Assembly (NCBI GenBank): GCA_018725565.1
Contig: QLUR01000001.1
Span: 62,001 to 126,000, forward strand
Length of the DNA: 64,000 bases
Reading direction: 5' to 3'
Source of the DNA: Bacillota bacterium
GTDB taxonomy: Bacteria > Bacillota > Dethiobacteria > Dethiobacterales > Dethiobacteraceae
Each line of letters begins with the position of its first letter. The stretch's first letter is position 1. Below, piece by piece: positions 26,079 through 33,706 of this stretch. The notes beneath the pieces were generated by a model. The model saw only the letters and a list, made by a program, of their open reading frames with translations. It did not search any database and was not told the origin of the DNA. A program made the position numbers and the translations under genes.

Positions 26079-27089
26079 ATGACCTACGATGACGTTGAAT
26101 ATTCTGAGCGGTTTGACTATAATGATAACAGCAAGCAACAAGCGCCGGGAAAGGAGACCAAGCGGGTGGATGGCAGGCATTTTCTGGGTACATACGGACT
26201 AAGCGCCGACGAAATCGACTCTTTACTGAATCTGGCGGAGTATTATTGCCGGGTGAACAACGACTCGGCAAGTCTCCCGCTTGAGGTGTTGCGCGGCAAG
26301 ATGCTGGCCAACCTTTTTTTTGAGCCGAGCACCAGGACTAGGCTGTCCTTTGCCCGGGCGGCCGTGAATCTGGGCGGCGAAGTGGTGGAGCTCGAGTCCA
26401 AAATGAGCAGCCTGGTCAAGGGAGAAAGTGTGCTTGATACAGCCCTGACCCTGCAGGCCATGGGTGTTGACGCACTGGTTGTGCGGCACGCCGCTGCCGG
26501 TGTGCCGGCCTTCCTGGCGCATTCACTCTCTATCCCGATAATTAATGCCGGGGACGGCGCTCACGAGCATCCCACCCAGGCGCTGCTCGACCTGCTGACC
26601 ATCCGCCAGGAGTTCGGCCGCCTGCAGGGGTTGACCGCCCTGCTGCTGGGAGACATCCGCCACAGCCGGGTAGCACGCTCCAATCTCTACGCCATGCGCA
26701 CCTGTGGCTTGCGCGTGCGCCTGGCCGGGCCGCCGACGCTGGTGCCGGAGGAGATGACCAGGCTTGGCGCGGAATTGGCGCCGGATGTGGACGGCGCCTT
26801 GCGCGAAGCAGACGTCGTCTATGTTCTGCGGATTCAGCACGAGCGCCAACAGGCGGGAATGCTGCCATCGCTCGCGGAGTACCGCTCATTCTACGGCATC
26901 GATGCACGCAGGCAGTTCCTGCTTTCGGACAAGGCAGTCATTATGCATCCTGGCCCGATCAATATCGGGGTGGAGCTGACGGCAGAGGTTTACGCCTCGG
27001 CGCGTTCACGTGTCCTCAGACAGGTAAGCAATGGCGTAGCAGTGCGCATGGCCGTACTGCATCACCTGCTCTCGGGGCCCCGGAACTAA
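26079..27089 (+). CDS. pyrB: Aspartate carbamoyltransferase catalytic subunit
   Basis: PyrB condenses carbamoyl phosphate with aspartate, the first committed pyrimidine step. Carbamoyl-phosphate and aspartate residues are visible in FFEPSTRTRLSF, SSLVKGESVLDT, HEHPTQALLDLLT, and MHPGPINIGVEL. The ATG at 26079 follows GGAGGAGG at 8-nt spacing and was chosen over an open upstream extension without such a site. Even so, about 30 charged residues precede the normal start of the family (RHFLGTYGLSADEI), an N-terminal extension of unknown purpose. It leads pyrBCKDFE. No pyrI, PyrR-binding structure or T-run attenuator was seen upstream. Confidence 0.93.
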   Translation: MTYDDVEYSERFDYNDNSKQQAPGKETKRVDGRHFLGTYGLSADEIDSLLNLAEYYCRVNNDSASLPLEVLRGKMLANLFFEPSTRTRLSFARAAVNLGGEVVELESKMSSLVKGESVLDTALTLQAMGVDALVVRHAAAGVPAFLAHSLSIPIINAGDGAHEHPTQALLDLLTIRQEFGRLQGLTALLLGDIRHSRVARSNLYAMRTCGLRVRLAGPPTLVPEEMTRLGAELAPDVDGALREADVVYVLRIQHERQQAGMLPSLAEYRSFYGIDARRQFLLSDKAVIMHPGPINIGVELTAEVYASARSRVLRQVSNGVAVRMAVLHHLLSGPRN

Positions 27090-27109
27090 AGGACAGGGAG
27101 GGGAAGGAC

Positions 27110-28384
27110 ATGGAACTGTTAATTCGCGGCGGGACGCTGGTAGACCCCTCCCAGGGTCTGCACGGGCAGTATGACCTGCTGATTCGGGACGGCGTGGTGG
27201 TGAAAGTGGCTGAAAGTTTAGCGCCATCCGGTGAAAAAGTCCTGGAGGCCGCCGGCAAAACGATTTTGCCCGGACTGGTCGACCTGCACACTCACCTGCG
27301 TGAACCCGGCTTTGAAGAAAAAGAAACTGTGGAGAGCGCCTGCCGGGCCGCCGCGACTGGCGGGTTTACCAGTATCACCGCTATGCCGAACACTGACCCG
27401 GTAATGGACGACGGCAGGACGGTAGAGTATGTCCGCCTGCTCAGCTGCCGTGCCGGAGGAGTGCGGGTCTGGCCGGTGGGCGCCGTCAGCAAGGGCTTAG
27501 CCGGGCGGGAACTGGCGGAAATCGGCCTGATGTACAGGAGCGGCATCCGTGCTGTTACTGATGACGGGCGGGGCGTGTCTTGCGCCCGGCTGTTGAAAAA
27601 TGCGTTACTGTACTGCCGGCAGTTTGAACTGCCTTTGTTTGAGCACTGTGAAGAAGAAGCGCTGGCTGCCGGCGGCCAGGTGCATGACGGTGTGGCCGCG
27701 TTGCGCCTTGGGCTGCCCGGACTTCCGGCCAGCGCGGAGACGGTGATGCTGGCACGTGACCTGCTGCTAGCCGCAGAAACGGGTGGGCGCGTACATATTA
27801 TGCATCTTTCCACGGCCCGGGCGGTGGAGATGATCCGTCAGGCCAAGGCTGAGGGGGTAAGGGTAACTGCGGAGGTTACGCCGCATCACCTGTTGCTGAC
27901 GGAAGACGCCGTCCTTGGCTTTAACACCTACGCCAAAGTGAAACCGCCGCTGCGCACCGCCGCGGATATGCAGGCCCTGCGCCAGGGGTTGCTGGACGGT
28001 GCCATCGATGCCATCGCCACCGATCATGCCCCCCATACCGAAGCGGAAAAAGCTGGCGACTTTTTGTCCTCGCCGTTTGGCATCGCCGGCCTGGAAACTG
28101 CTTTCCCCCTGCTATACACTTACCTGGTACGGACAGGAGTAATCCCGCTGGACCTGCTGGTGGGGAAAATGTCCCGCACTCCTGCTGCCATCCTTGGCAT
28201 TCCTCACGGCAGTCTTGCGCCAGGATTCGCCGCAGACCTGGTGCTGATTGATACGGAGCAGGAGCTGACCATCGACCGCAGGCGATTCCTTTCCAGGGGT
28301 AAGAACAGCCCTTTTCACGGCTGGCAGGTAACGGGACTGCCGGTGTTGACCATGGTCTCAGGTAAGGTTGTGTGGATGTCTTAA
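27110..28384 (+). CDS. pyrC: Dihydroorotase
   Basis: PyrC cyclises carbamoyl-aspartate to dihydroorotate. This 424-residue protein is a class I amidohydrolase: metal ligands in LVDLHTHLREPGFEEKET, the GGFTSITAMPNTDPV segment, histidines in LFEHCEE and VHIMHLSTARAV, and DHAPHTEAEK with the catalytic aspartate. GGGAGGGG precedes the ATG. It starts 20 nt after pyrB; carAB, often placed next in relatives, are absent and pyrK follows directly. Confidence 0.95.
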   Translation: MELLIRGGTLVDPSQGLHGQYDLLIRDGVVVKVAESLAPSGEKVLEAAGKTILPGLVDLHTHLREPGFEEKETVESACRAAATGGFTSITAMPNTDPVMDDGRTVEYVRLLSCRAGGVRVWPVGAVSKGLAGRELAEIGLMYRSGIRAVTDDGRGVSCARLLKNALLYCRQFELPLFEHCEEEALAAGGQVHDGVAALRLGLPGLPASAETVMLARDLLLAAETGGRVHIMHLSTARAVEMIRQAKAEGVRVTAEVTPHHLLLTEDAVLGFNTYAKVKPPLRTAADMQALRQGLLDGAIDAIATDHAPHTEAEKAGDFLSSPFGIAGLETAFPLLYTYLVRTGVIPLDLLVGKMSRTPAAILGIPHGSLAPGFAADLVLIDTEQELTIDRRRFLSRGKNSPFHGWQVTGLPVLTMVSGKVVWMS

Positions 28385-28420
28385 AAGATATTTTTTCTGT
28401 TGGTTGGGGGTGGGGGAGTT

Positions 28421-29269
28421 ATGACGCAATTGCAGCGTTTATCGGTCAGGAGCCACGAACAGGTAGCGCCTGGTGTTTTTCTGCTTTGCCTCTCCGGCGG
28501 CCTTACCGCTTTGCCCGGCCAGTTTGTGATGGTGTCGGTGCTGCCGGACTCCGTTCCCCTCTCCCTTAGGGAGAGGCCGGGTGAGGGGTTTGAGCCCGCT
28601 ACGGCGCTACCCGCCTGTGACCCGCTGCTGCGTCGGCCGCTCAGTGTCCACGACTGCCGGCCGGGCGAGCTGGTCTTACTGTATCGTGTCGCTGGCCGGG
28701 GCACTGTCCTGCTGGCGGGGAGAAAGCCGGGAGACAGCGTCGACGTGCTGGGGCCGCTTGGCCAGGGGTTCCCGCTTAGCGCCAGCCGGCAGGCCATTCT
28801 GGTTGCCGGCGGTATCGGTGTAGCACCGCTGTTTTACCTGGCAAGAACGCTGCTGGAAGCGGGCCGGGAGGTCCTCTTTCTGTTTGGGGCCGGGGAACAG
28901 GCGGGTCTGTACCGGAGGCGGGAATTGGCACTATCCGGCGCCGAAGTGCGCCTAGCCACCGATGATGGCTCGGCCGGCTTCCACGGGCCGGTTACCGGCC
29001 TGTTGCGGGAGGCGCTGGGCCGGAACCAGGGCGCCGTCTTTGCCTGCGGCCCGGAACCGATGCTGCAGGCAGTGGCTGAACTTTGCCGGGCTGCGGAGCG
29101 GGAGTGTATTGTTTCTCTGGAGGCGCGGATGGCTTGCGGCGTAGGCGCTTGTCTGGGCTGCGTGGTGCCCGTCCGCCGGCACGGTCTCGCGGTGTACCGG
29201 CGCACCTGTACTGAGGGGCCGGTGTTCCGAGCGGAGGAGGTATATTCATGCAACCCGACCTGTCCGTGA
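28421..29269 (+). CDS. pyrK: Dihydroorotate dehydrogenase electron-transfer subunit
   Basis: PyrK carries FAD and a [2Fe-2S] cluster and passes electrons from PyrD to NAD+. The FAD site is DPLLRRPLSVHD, the NAD site is ILVAGGIGVAPLFYLA, and cluster cysteines lie in MACGVGACLGCVVP and RRTCTEG. An ATG at 28421 follows a G-rich GGTGGGGG stretch. Oddity: between the FMVSVLP-like strand and DPLLRRP there is an insertion of about 20 residues (LSLRERPGEGFEPATA) encoded by a palindromic repeat at 28556-28588. It keeps the frame and all cofactor residues, so the protein is probably active. It overlaps pyrD by 22 nt. Confidence 0.92.
   Translation: MTQLQRLSVRSHEQVAPGVFLLCLSGGLTALPGQFVMVSVLPDSVPLSLRERPGEGFEPATALPACDPLLRRPLSVHDCRPGELVLLYRVAGRGTVLLAGRKPGDSVDVLGPLGQGFPLSASRQAILVAGGIGVAPLFYLARTLLEAGREVLFLFGAGEQAGLYRRRELALSGAEVRLATDDGSAGFHGPVTGLLREALGRNQGAVFACGPEPMLQAVAELCRAAERECIVSLEARMACGVGACLGCVVPVRRHGLAVYRRTCTEGPVFRAEEVYSCNPTCP
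28556..28588. repeat. Palindromic repeat inserted in pyrK
   Basis: A nested palindrome: CCTCTCCC and GGGAGAGG around TTA, with outer CCCCTC and GAGGGG. It resembles CCCTCTCCC/GGGTGAGGG-type elements that are common between genes in many bacteria, but here it lies inside a coding frame and adds about 20 residues. No second copy was seen in the window. Confidence 0.65.
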
Positions 29270-30204
29270 AAATCGGGCGCCTGGAACTCAAAAACCCGGT
29301 AATGCCGGCTTCCGGCTGTTTTGGCTACGGCGAGGAATATGAACAGTTTTATGACCTCGGCAGGCTGGGCGCCATTGTGGTCAAAGGGACGACAGCCGAA
29401 GCCCGGCCCGGGAACCCCGCACCGCGGGTCGCGGAAACGCCGGCCGGCCTGCTGAACGCCATCGGGCTGCAAAACCCGGGGACGGAAGAAGCACGCCTGA
29501 AAATCAGGCGCCTTGCGCGGTATGGCGTGCCTGTGATCGTCAACGTGGCCGGTCACAATACCGCGGAATACTGCTCCGTGGTAGAGGCGCTCAGCGCAGA
29601 AACGGCGGTGGCGGCTTTTGAAATTAATGTTTCCTGCCCCAATGTCGCCGAAGGAGGCCTGTCTTTTGGCACCGACCCGCGGACGGTGTTCCGCCTGGCC
29701 GGAGAGCTGAGGAAGCTTACAGAAAAGACGCTGATTGTCAAACTCACTCCTAATGTAACAGATATCACGGAAATTGCCCGTGCCGCTGCGGAGGCGGGTG
29801 CTGACGCCCTTTCCCTGATTAACACGCTGCTGGGGATGGCCATTGATACCCGCTCCAGGCGTCCGCTGCTGGCCAATTTGACCGGCGGCCTGTCAGGCCC
29901 GGCCGTTAAACCGGTGGCAGTGCGCATGGTCTGGCAGGTGGCCGGCTGTGTTGACCTTCCGGTGATTGGAATGGGCGGTATCTGTTGTGCCAATGACGCG
30001 CTGGAGTTCATGCTGGCCGGAGCCAGTGCGGTGGCCGTCGGCACGGCCAACTTCAGCAACCCGCTTGTTTGCCCGGAGATTATCGACGGCCTTGCTGTTT
30101 ACTGCCGCGAGCAAGGTTTTTCTGCAGTCAGGGAACTGGTGGGCCTGGCGCGGCGGCCGGCCGCACACAAAGCAGGAGGTACGGGTGGATGCGGGAGAAA
30201 ATAA
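29248..30204 (+). CDS. pyrD: Dihydroorotate dehydrogenase catalytic subunit (class 1B)
   Basis: PyrD oxidises dihydroorotate to orotate and, as a class 1B enzyme, works with PyrK and NAD+. Features: KNPVMPASGCFGYGEEY at the N-terminus, the active-site loop NVSCPNVAEGG with its cysteine (class 1 signature), VKLTPNVTDI, and FMN-phosphate loops VIGMGGICCANDALEF and GASAVAVGTANF. It has 318 residues. The ATG follows GGAGGAGG and overlaps the end of pyrK by 22 nt; pyrF overlaps its end by 16 nt. Confidence 0.95.
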   Translation: MQPDLSVKIGRLELKNPVMPASGCFGYGEEYEQFYDLGRLGAIVVKGTTAEARPGNPAPRVAETPAGLLNAIGLQNPGTEEARLKIRRLARYGVPVIVNVAGHNTAEYCSVVEALSAETAVAAFEINVSCPNVAEGGLSFGTDPRTVFRLAGELRKLTEKTLIVKLTPNVTDITEIARAAAEAGADALSLINTLLGMAIDTRSRRPLLANLTGGLSGPAVKPVAVRMVWQVAGCVDLPVIGMGGICCANDALEFMLAGASAVAVGTANFSNPLVCPEIIDGLAVYCREQGFSAVRELVGLARRPAAHKAGGTGGCGRK

Positions 30205-30911
30205 TTATTGCCCTGGATGTAGAAAGCGAGGAGGCGGCGCTCTCGCTGGTCGCCCAATTACATGACCTGGCGGGAGCGTTTAAAATAGGCTTACAGCTTT
30301 ACAGCCGCTATGGCCCTGCAATTGTCTGCAAGGTCAATGCGGCCGGCGGAAAAGTTTTCCTGGACCTGAAGTTTCACGACATCCCGAATACGGTGGCCCG
30401 CGCTGCCGAGGCGGCGGTGGAAACGGGGGTCTGGATGTTCAATGTTCACGCTGCGGGCGGTAAAAAGATGCTTCGTGAAGCCGTTCTTGCCGCTGTCCGG
30501 CAGGCCGGGAAGCTGGGTGTGCCGGCACCGCTGCTGCTTGGGGTGACGGTCCTGACCTCCATGTCGGAGGCGGAACTGCACAAAGAAACCGGGGTTTCCC
30601 GGGCGTTGCCAGAGCAGGTGACAGCGTTGGCCGTGCTTTGCCGGGAAGCGGGGCTTGACGGAGTGGTGGCCGCAGGTCCGGAAGTGCCCTCGATTCGCCG
30701 CGCCTGCGGCCTCGATTTCCTCATCGTTACCCCCGGCGTCAGACCCGCCTGGGCTGTGCCAAACGACCAGCAGCGTGTTATCACTCCCGGGGAAGCCTTG
30801 GCCCTCGGAGCCGATTACATTGTGATCGGCCGGCCGGTAACGGCGGCGCCGGACCCGCGGGCTGCGGCTGAACTATTATTTAAAGAGGCAGGTAAGGGAA
30901 AGCTATGCTGA
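30189..30911 (+). CDS. pyrF: Orotidine 5'-phosphate decarboxylase
   Basis: PyrF decarboxylates OMP to UMP. The catalytic motif FLDLKFHDIPNTV (D-x-K-x2-D) is intact, as are IIIALDVES at the start and FLIVTPGVRPAWAV plus DYIVIGRPVTAA at the phosphate site. The start is the ATG at 30189 behind AGGAGGT, giving 240 residues; an open stretch further upstream lies inside pyrD and is not used. It overlaps both neighbours. Confidence 0.95.
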   Translation: MREKIIIALDVESEEAALSLVAQLHDLAGAFKIGLQLYSRYGPAIVCKVNAAGGKVFLDLKFHDIPNTVARAAEAAVETGVWMFNVHAAGGKKMLREAVLAAVRQAGKLGVPAPLLLGVTVLTSMSEAELHKETGVSRALPEQVTALAVLCREAGLDGVVAAGPEVPSIRRACGLDFLIVTPGVRPAWAVPNDQQRVITPGEALALGADYIVIGRPVTAAPDPRAAAELLFKEAGKGKLC

Positions 30912-31480
30912 CGGCGGAAAAAATCCTGGAAATATTCAGAGCGACAGAAGTCTTGCAGGAAGGACATTTCCTGCTGACCTCAGGGAGGCACAGCGCCCGC
31001 TACCTGCAGTGCGCCCGTGTGTTCCAGTACCCGGAACAGGCGGAAAAGCTGTGTGCTGAGCTGGCAGCGCGTTTCAGCGGCCAAAGGATTGACGTTTGCC
31101 TGGGGCCGGCGCTGGGCGGGGTGATCCTGGCCTATGAGACGGCAAAACACCTCGGGTGTCGGGCCATGTTTACCGAGCGGGAGCAGGACGGGAAAATGGC
31201 CTTGCGCCGGGGCTTCCGGATCAATCCCGGTGAGCGGGTGCTGGTGCTGGAAGATGTGGTGACCACCGGCGGCTCTGTCCGGGAAGTGCTGGAACTGGCC
31301 GGTTCCCTTGGCGGCGCCCTGACCGGTGTGGGTGCAGTCGTAGACCGCAGCGGCGGCAGCGTCAACTTCGGCGTCCCGTTTGTACCGCTGCTCCGCCTGG
31401 AAGTGGAGACTTTCAGCGCAGCCGACTGCCCGCTGTGCCGTGAAGGAAGTGCCCCCGTCAAGCCCGGCAGCAGAAAATAG
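30905..31480 (+). CDS. pyrE: Orotate phosphoribosyltransferase
   Basis: PyrE joins orotate to PRPP. The PRPP loop is VLVLEDVVTTGGSVRE; FTEREQDGKMALRRGF is the family's catalytic loop region, and LTSGRHSARYLQCARV is the N-terminal signature. At 191 residues it is of normal length for the clostridial type. It overlaps pyrF by 7 nt and is the last gene of the pyrimidine operon. The sequence coding for its last residues recurs, nearly identical, upstream of the blaI-like gene at 33175. Confidence 0.95.
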   Translation: MLTAEKILEIFRATEVLQEGHFLLTSGRHSARYLQCARVFQYPEQAEKLCAELAARFSGQRIDVCLGPALGGVILAYETAKHLGCRAMFTEREQDGKMALRRGFRINPGERVLVLEDVVTTGGSVREVLELAGSLGGALTGVGAVVDRSGGSVNFGVPFVPLLRLEVETFSAADCPLCREGSAPVKPGSRK

Positions 31481-31489
31481 GCTATACTA
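31457..31489 (+). repeat. 33-nt segment repeated upstream of sppA and of blaI, copy 1
   Basis: This segment covers the end of pyrE and the start of the gap before sppA. It matches 33175-33207 at 28 of 33 positions by eye, with the core CCCGGCAGCA and CTATACTA. The TATACT at 31483 could be a -10 element for sppA, although no good -35 is seen. A duplicated promoter fragment or a shared regulator site are both possible. Confidence 0.5.
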
Positions 31490-31511
31490 CGGAAAGGGAG
31501 GCTTCTTGTGA

Positions 31512-32429
31512 ATGAAACGAAGCAAATGGGTTTTCTGGGCTCTGTGCCTGCTGGTGGTCGGTTCGCTGGCCGTAACGGCACTGCTGTTCCGTGAACGGAC
31601 ACCGGCGGCCCGCGGGAATATCGGGGTTATCACCCTGACCGGGGCCATTGCCGAGACCGGTGGCGGGGGCCTGCTGGCAACGGAGGGAATTACTCCGGAC
31701 AAAGTAAGAGAACTGCTGAAACAGGTAGAAAATGACGCACAAATCGCGGCCGTGGTCCTGCGCCTGAACAGCCCGGGCGGGTCGGTGGGCGCTTCACAGG
31801 AAATAGCGGCCCTGATTCGCGACTTCCCGCGCCCCGTTGTGGTGTCCATGGCCGACACAGCCACTTCCGGCGGCCTCTATATTGCTGTCTTTGCCGACCG
31901 TATTGTCGCTCAGGCCGGCACCATCACCGGCAGTATCGGTGTGATTACGAGCCACATCTACCTGGGAGAGCTGTATGAGCGGCTCGGGATAACCGCTGAA
32001 ATAGTTACCGCCGGTGAACACAAGGGTCTGTTTAGCGAGCCGCTGACTCCGGAACGGCGCGAGCTTTTGCAGGACCTGCTTGACGACCTGCATGCCCAGT
32101 TTATCGGATCGGTTGCCGAGGGACGGAAGCTGGCCCCGGTAAAGGTCAGGGAGATGGCGACAGGGGAAGTTTTTACCGGCGCCCGGGCCAAGGACCTGGG
32201 GCTGGTCGACCGCCTGGGAGGCTTGCCTGAAGCCGTTGAGGAAGCGGCGCAACTGGCCGGTGTTGCCGACCCGCAGCCGGTGGACATCACCCTGCCCGTT
32301 CCTCCCTGGTGGGAGACGCTTGGCCGCTTCCCGGCTTCCGTTCTTGACCGGCTGACTACAGCCCTGTTGGGGAAAGACGCCCTGTTTTTGCAGCAGCAAC
32401 TGGAAAAACACCTGGTACCCAGATGGTAA
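31512..32429 (+). CDS. sppA: Signal peptide peptidase SppA, short form
   Basis: A membrane-bound serine protease (peptidase S49) that degrades signal peptides left after secretion. The N-terminus is a single membrane anchor (WVFWALCLLVVGSLAVTALL). The catalytic domain shows VVLRLNSPGGSVGASQEI, the nucleophile in TATSGGLYIAVFADRI, GTITGSIGVI and the catalytic lysine in TAGEHKGLFSEPLT. At 305 residues it is the short, single-domain bacterial type. GGGAGG lies ahead of the ATG. The next gene, a Yip1-like membrane protein, starts about 100 nt later. Confidence 0.92.
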   Translation: MKRSKWVFWALCLLVVGSLAVTALLFRERTPAARGNIGVITLTGAIAETGGGGLLATEGITPDKVRELLKQVENDAQIAAVVLRLNSPGGSVGASQEIAALIRDFPRPVVVSMADTATSGGLYIAVFADRIVAQAGTITGSIGVITSHIYLGELYERLGITAEIVTAGEHKGLFSEPLTPERRELLQDLLDDLHAQFIGSVAEGRKLAPVKVREMATGEVFTGARAKDLGLVDRLGGLPEAVEEAAQLAGVADPQPVDITLPVPPWWETLGRFPASVLDRLTTALLGKDALFLQQQLEKHLVPRW

Positions 32430-32530
32430 AGGCTTCCGCCCCTGCCTTCCGGGCCGGTCTGAAAAGATAACCTGGCGGGAAAACAGGAGCCGGAGGCAAG
32501 GATAATCAGAAAACAACTGGAGGAGAGGTA

Positions 32531-33127
32531 ATGCAACAGGAGACAAATGTTACCCTGACCGAGAAATTGGGTTTTGCCGAAACGGTAATCGGGATAATTG
32601 CCAGCCCGGCGGCCACAATGCGGGAGGTCAGCCGGGTGAATGCCTTGCCCCTGGCCCTACCGGTATTCTTCCTGGCCCTGCTGGTGACCAATGCGTCTGC
32701 TGTGCTGACTGAAACTGAGCTCGTGCGACTGTTCGGCGGGCCAGTTCCCGCCCTTGCAGCGTTTACTGCCTTCGCATTTTTTTACCTGCTCAGCCAGAGT
32801 ACTCTGAGTTATTACCTGGCGCGCCTGTTTGGCTTCCGCGGCAGCTACACCACGCTCCTTTCGCTCCTGGCTTTGGCCAATGTGCCTTCTGTTTTTACCG
32901 CTCCCCTGTCTCTGGTCAGGTTTGTACCGGGCATTGCCGGAGCCCTTTTGCATGGACTGGTTTCCTTCATCCTAGCTGTGTGGGTCATTGCCCTCGGAGT
33001 TCTTGCCGTGCGGGAAACTTTTCAGTTATCCGCCGGGCGGGCAGTCATTATCTTTTTTCTCCCGCTGTTCCTGCTCTTGCTGCTGGCGTTAGCCCTTGTC
33101 CTGGCGCTGGCGGTGGTTTTGACATAA
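32531..33127 (+). CDS. Yip1-family-like integral membrane protein
   Basis: A 198-residue, very hydrophobic protein with about five membrane segments (roughly 42-62, 74-95, 108-130, 135-158, 170-198). The layout, a short soluble N-terminus with SPAATMREV followed by a five-helix bundle, fits Yip1-domain proteins of clostridia. Function is unknown. GGAGGAGAGG precedes the ATG. It lies downstream of sppA and upstream of the BlaI-type regulator promoter. Confidence 0.55.
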   Translation: MQQETNVTLTEKLGFAETVIGIIASPAATMREVSRVNALPLALPVFFLALLVTNASAVLTETELVRLFGGPVPALAAFTAFAFFYLLSQSTLSYYLARLFGFRGSYTTLLSLLALANVPSVFTAPLSLVRFVPGIAGALLHGLVSFILAVWVIALGVLAVRETFQLSAGRAVIIFFLPLFLLLLLALALVLALAVVLT

Positions 33128-33174
33128 TGTACTGGCAGAGCTGTTAACTGTCGCAACCCGGTTTAAGTCCGCCT

Positions 33175-33236
33175 GTCAGCCCCGGCAGCAAAAAACAGAC
33201 TATACTATTGTCTGTAGTAAATTTTTGCTGTATAAT
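33175..33236 (+). promoter_or_regulatory. Promoter and inverted-repeat operator of the blaI-like gene
   Basis: A sigma-A type promoter, TTGTCT (33208-33213), 17-nt spacer, TATAAT (33231-33236). An inverted repeat, ACAGAC-N9-GTCTGT (33195-33215), overlaps the -35 box, as expected for an autoregulated BlaI-family repressor. The left part (33175-33207) is the second copy of the segment found before sppA. Confidence 0.7.
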
Positions 33237-33265
33237 TATCGCGAGGGCGCAGGGAGGTGAGCATT

Positions 33266-33706
33266 GTGAAATTCAAATTGCCTGCGGGGTTCCAGCCGGG
33301 AAGGCCAGGGCTTGGCAAAGTGCTTGGCGCGCTGGAAAATGAAATAATGGAAATTATCTGGAACAAGGGCGGCGAGGTTTGCGTCCGTGAGGTCCACGAA
33401 GTGCTGGCTGGCCGCCGGGGAATTGCCTACACTACGGTTATGACGATTATGGGCAGGCTGAGCGATAAGAAACTGCTGCAAAAGCGCAAAACGGGCAACG
33501 CTTTTTATTTCCAGCCTTCCGTTACAAGAGAGGAATTTACGGAAAAAGTGGTGGGTAACGTCCTGGATGCGCTGCTGGAAGATTTTGCGGAAGCGACACT
33601 GGCCCACCTGGCCAGCCGTGTTTCCGCCCAGGACCAGGACAAGATTGCCCGGCTGGAAAAGCTGCTGGCGGCGGCGAAAGACGGTGGAAACAATGCTGCC
33701 CGCTGA
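33266..33706 (+). CDS. BlaI/MecI/CopY-family transcriptional repressor
   Basis: A 147-residue winged-helix repressor of the penicillinase-repressor family. The DNA-binding part is LENEIMEIIWNKGGEVCVREVHEVL followed by IAYTTVMTIMGRLSDK and a hairpin KRKTGNAFYFQPSV; the C-terminal helices mediate dimerisation and carry the cleavage region in relatives. The start is GTG at 33266: the GGAGG at 33252-33256 abuts an earlier GTG at 33257 but is 9 nt from this one. It overlaps the M56 peptidase gene by 14 nt, the typical blaI-blaR1 arrangement, and is probably autoregulated. Confidence 0.9.
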   Translation: MKFKLPAGFQPGRPGLGKVLGALENEIMEIIWNKGGEVCVREVHEVLAGRRGIAYTTVMTIMGRLSDKKLLQKRKTGNAFYFQPSVTREEFTEKVVGNVLDALLEDFAEATLAHLASRVSAQDQDKIARLEKLLAAAKDGGNNAAR

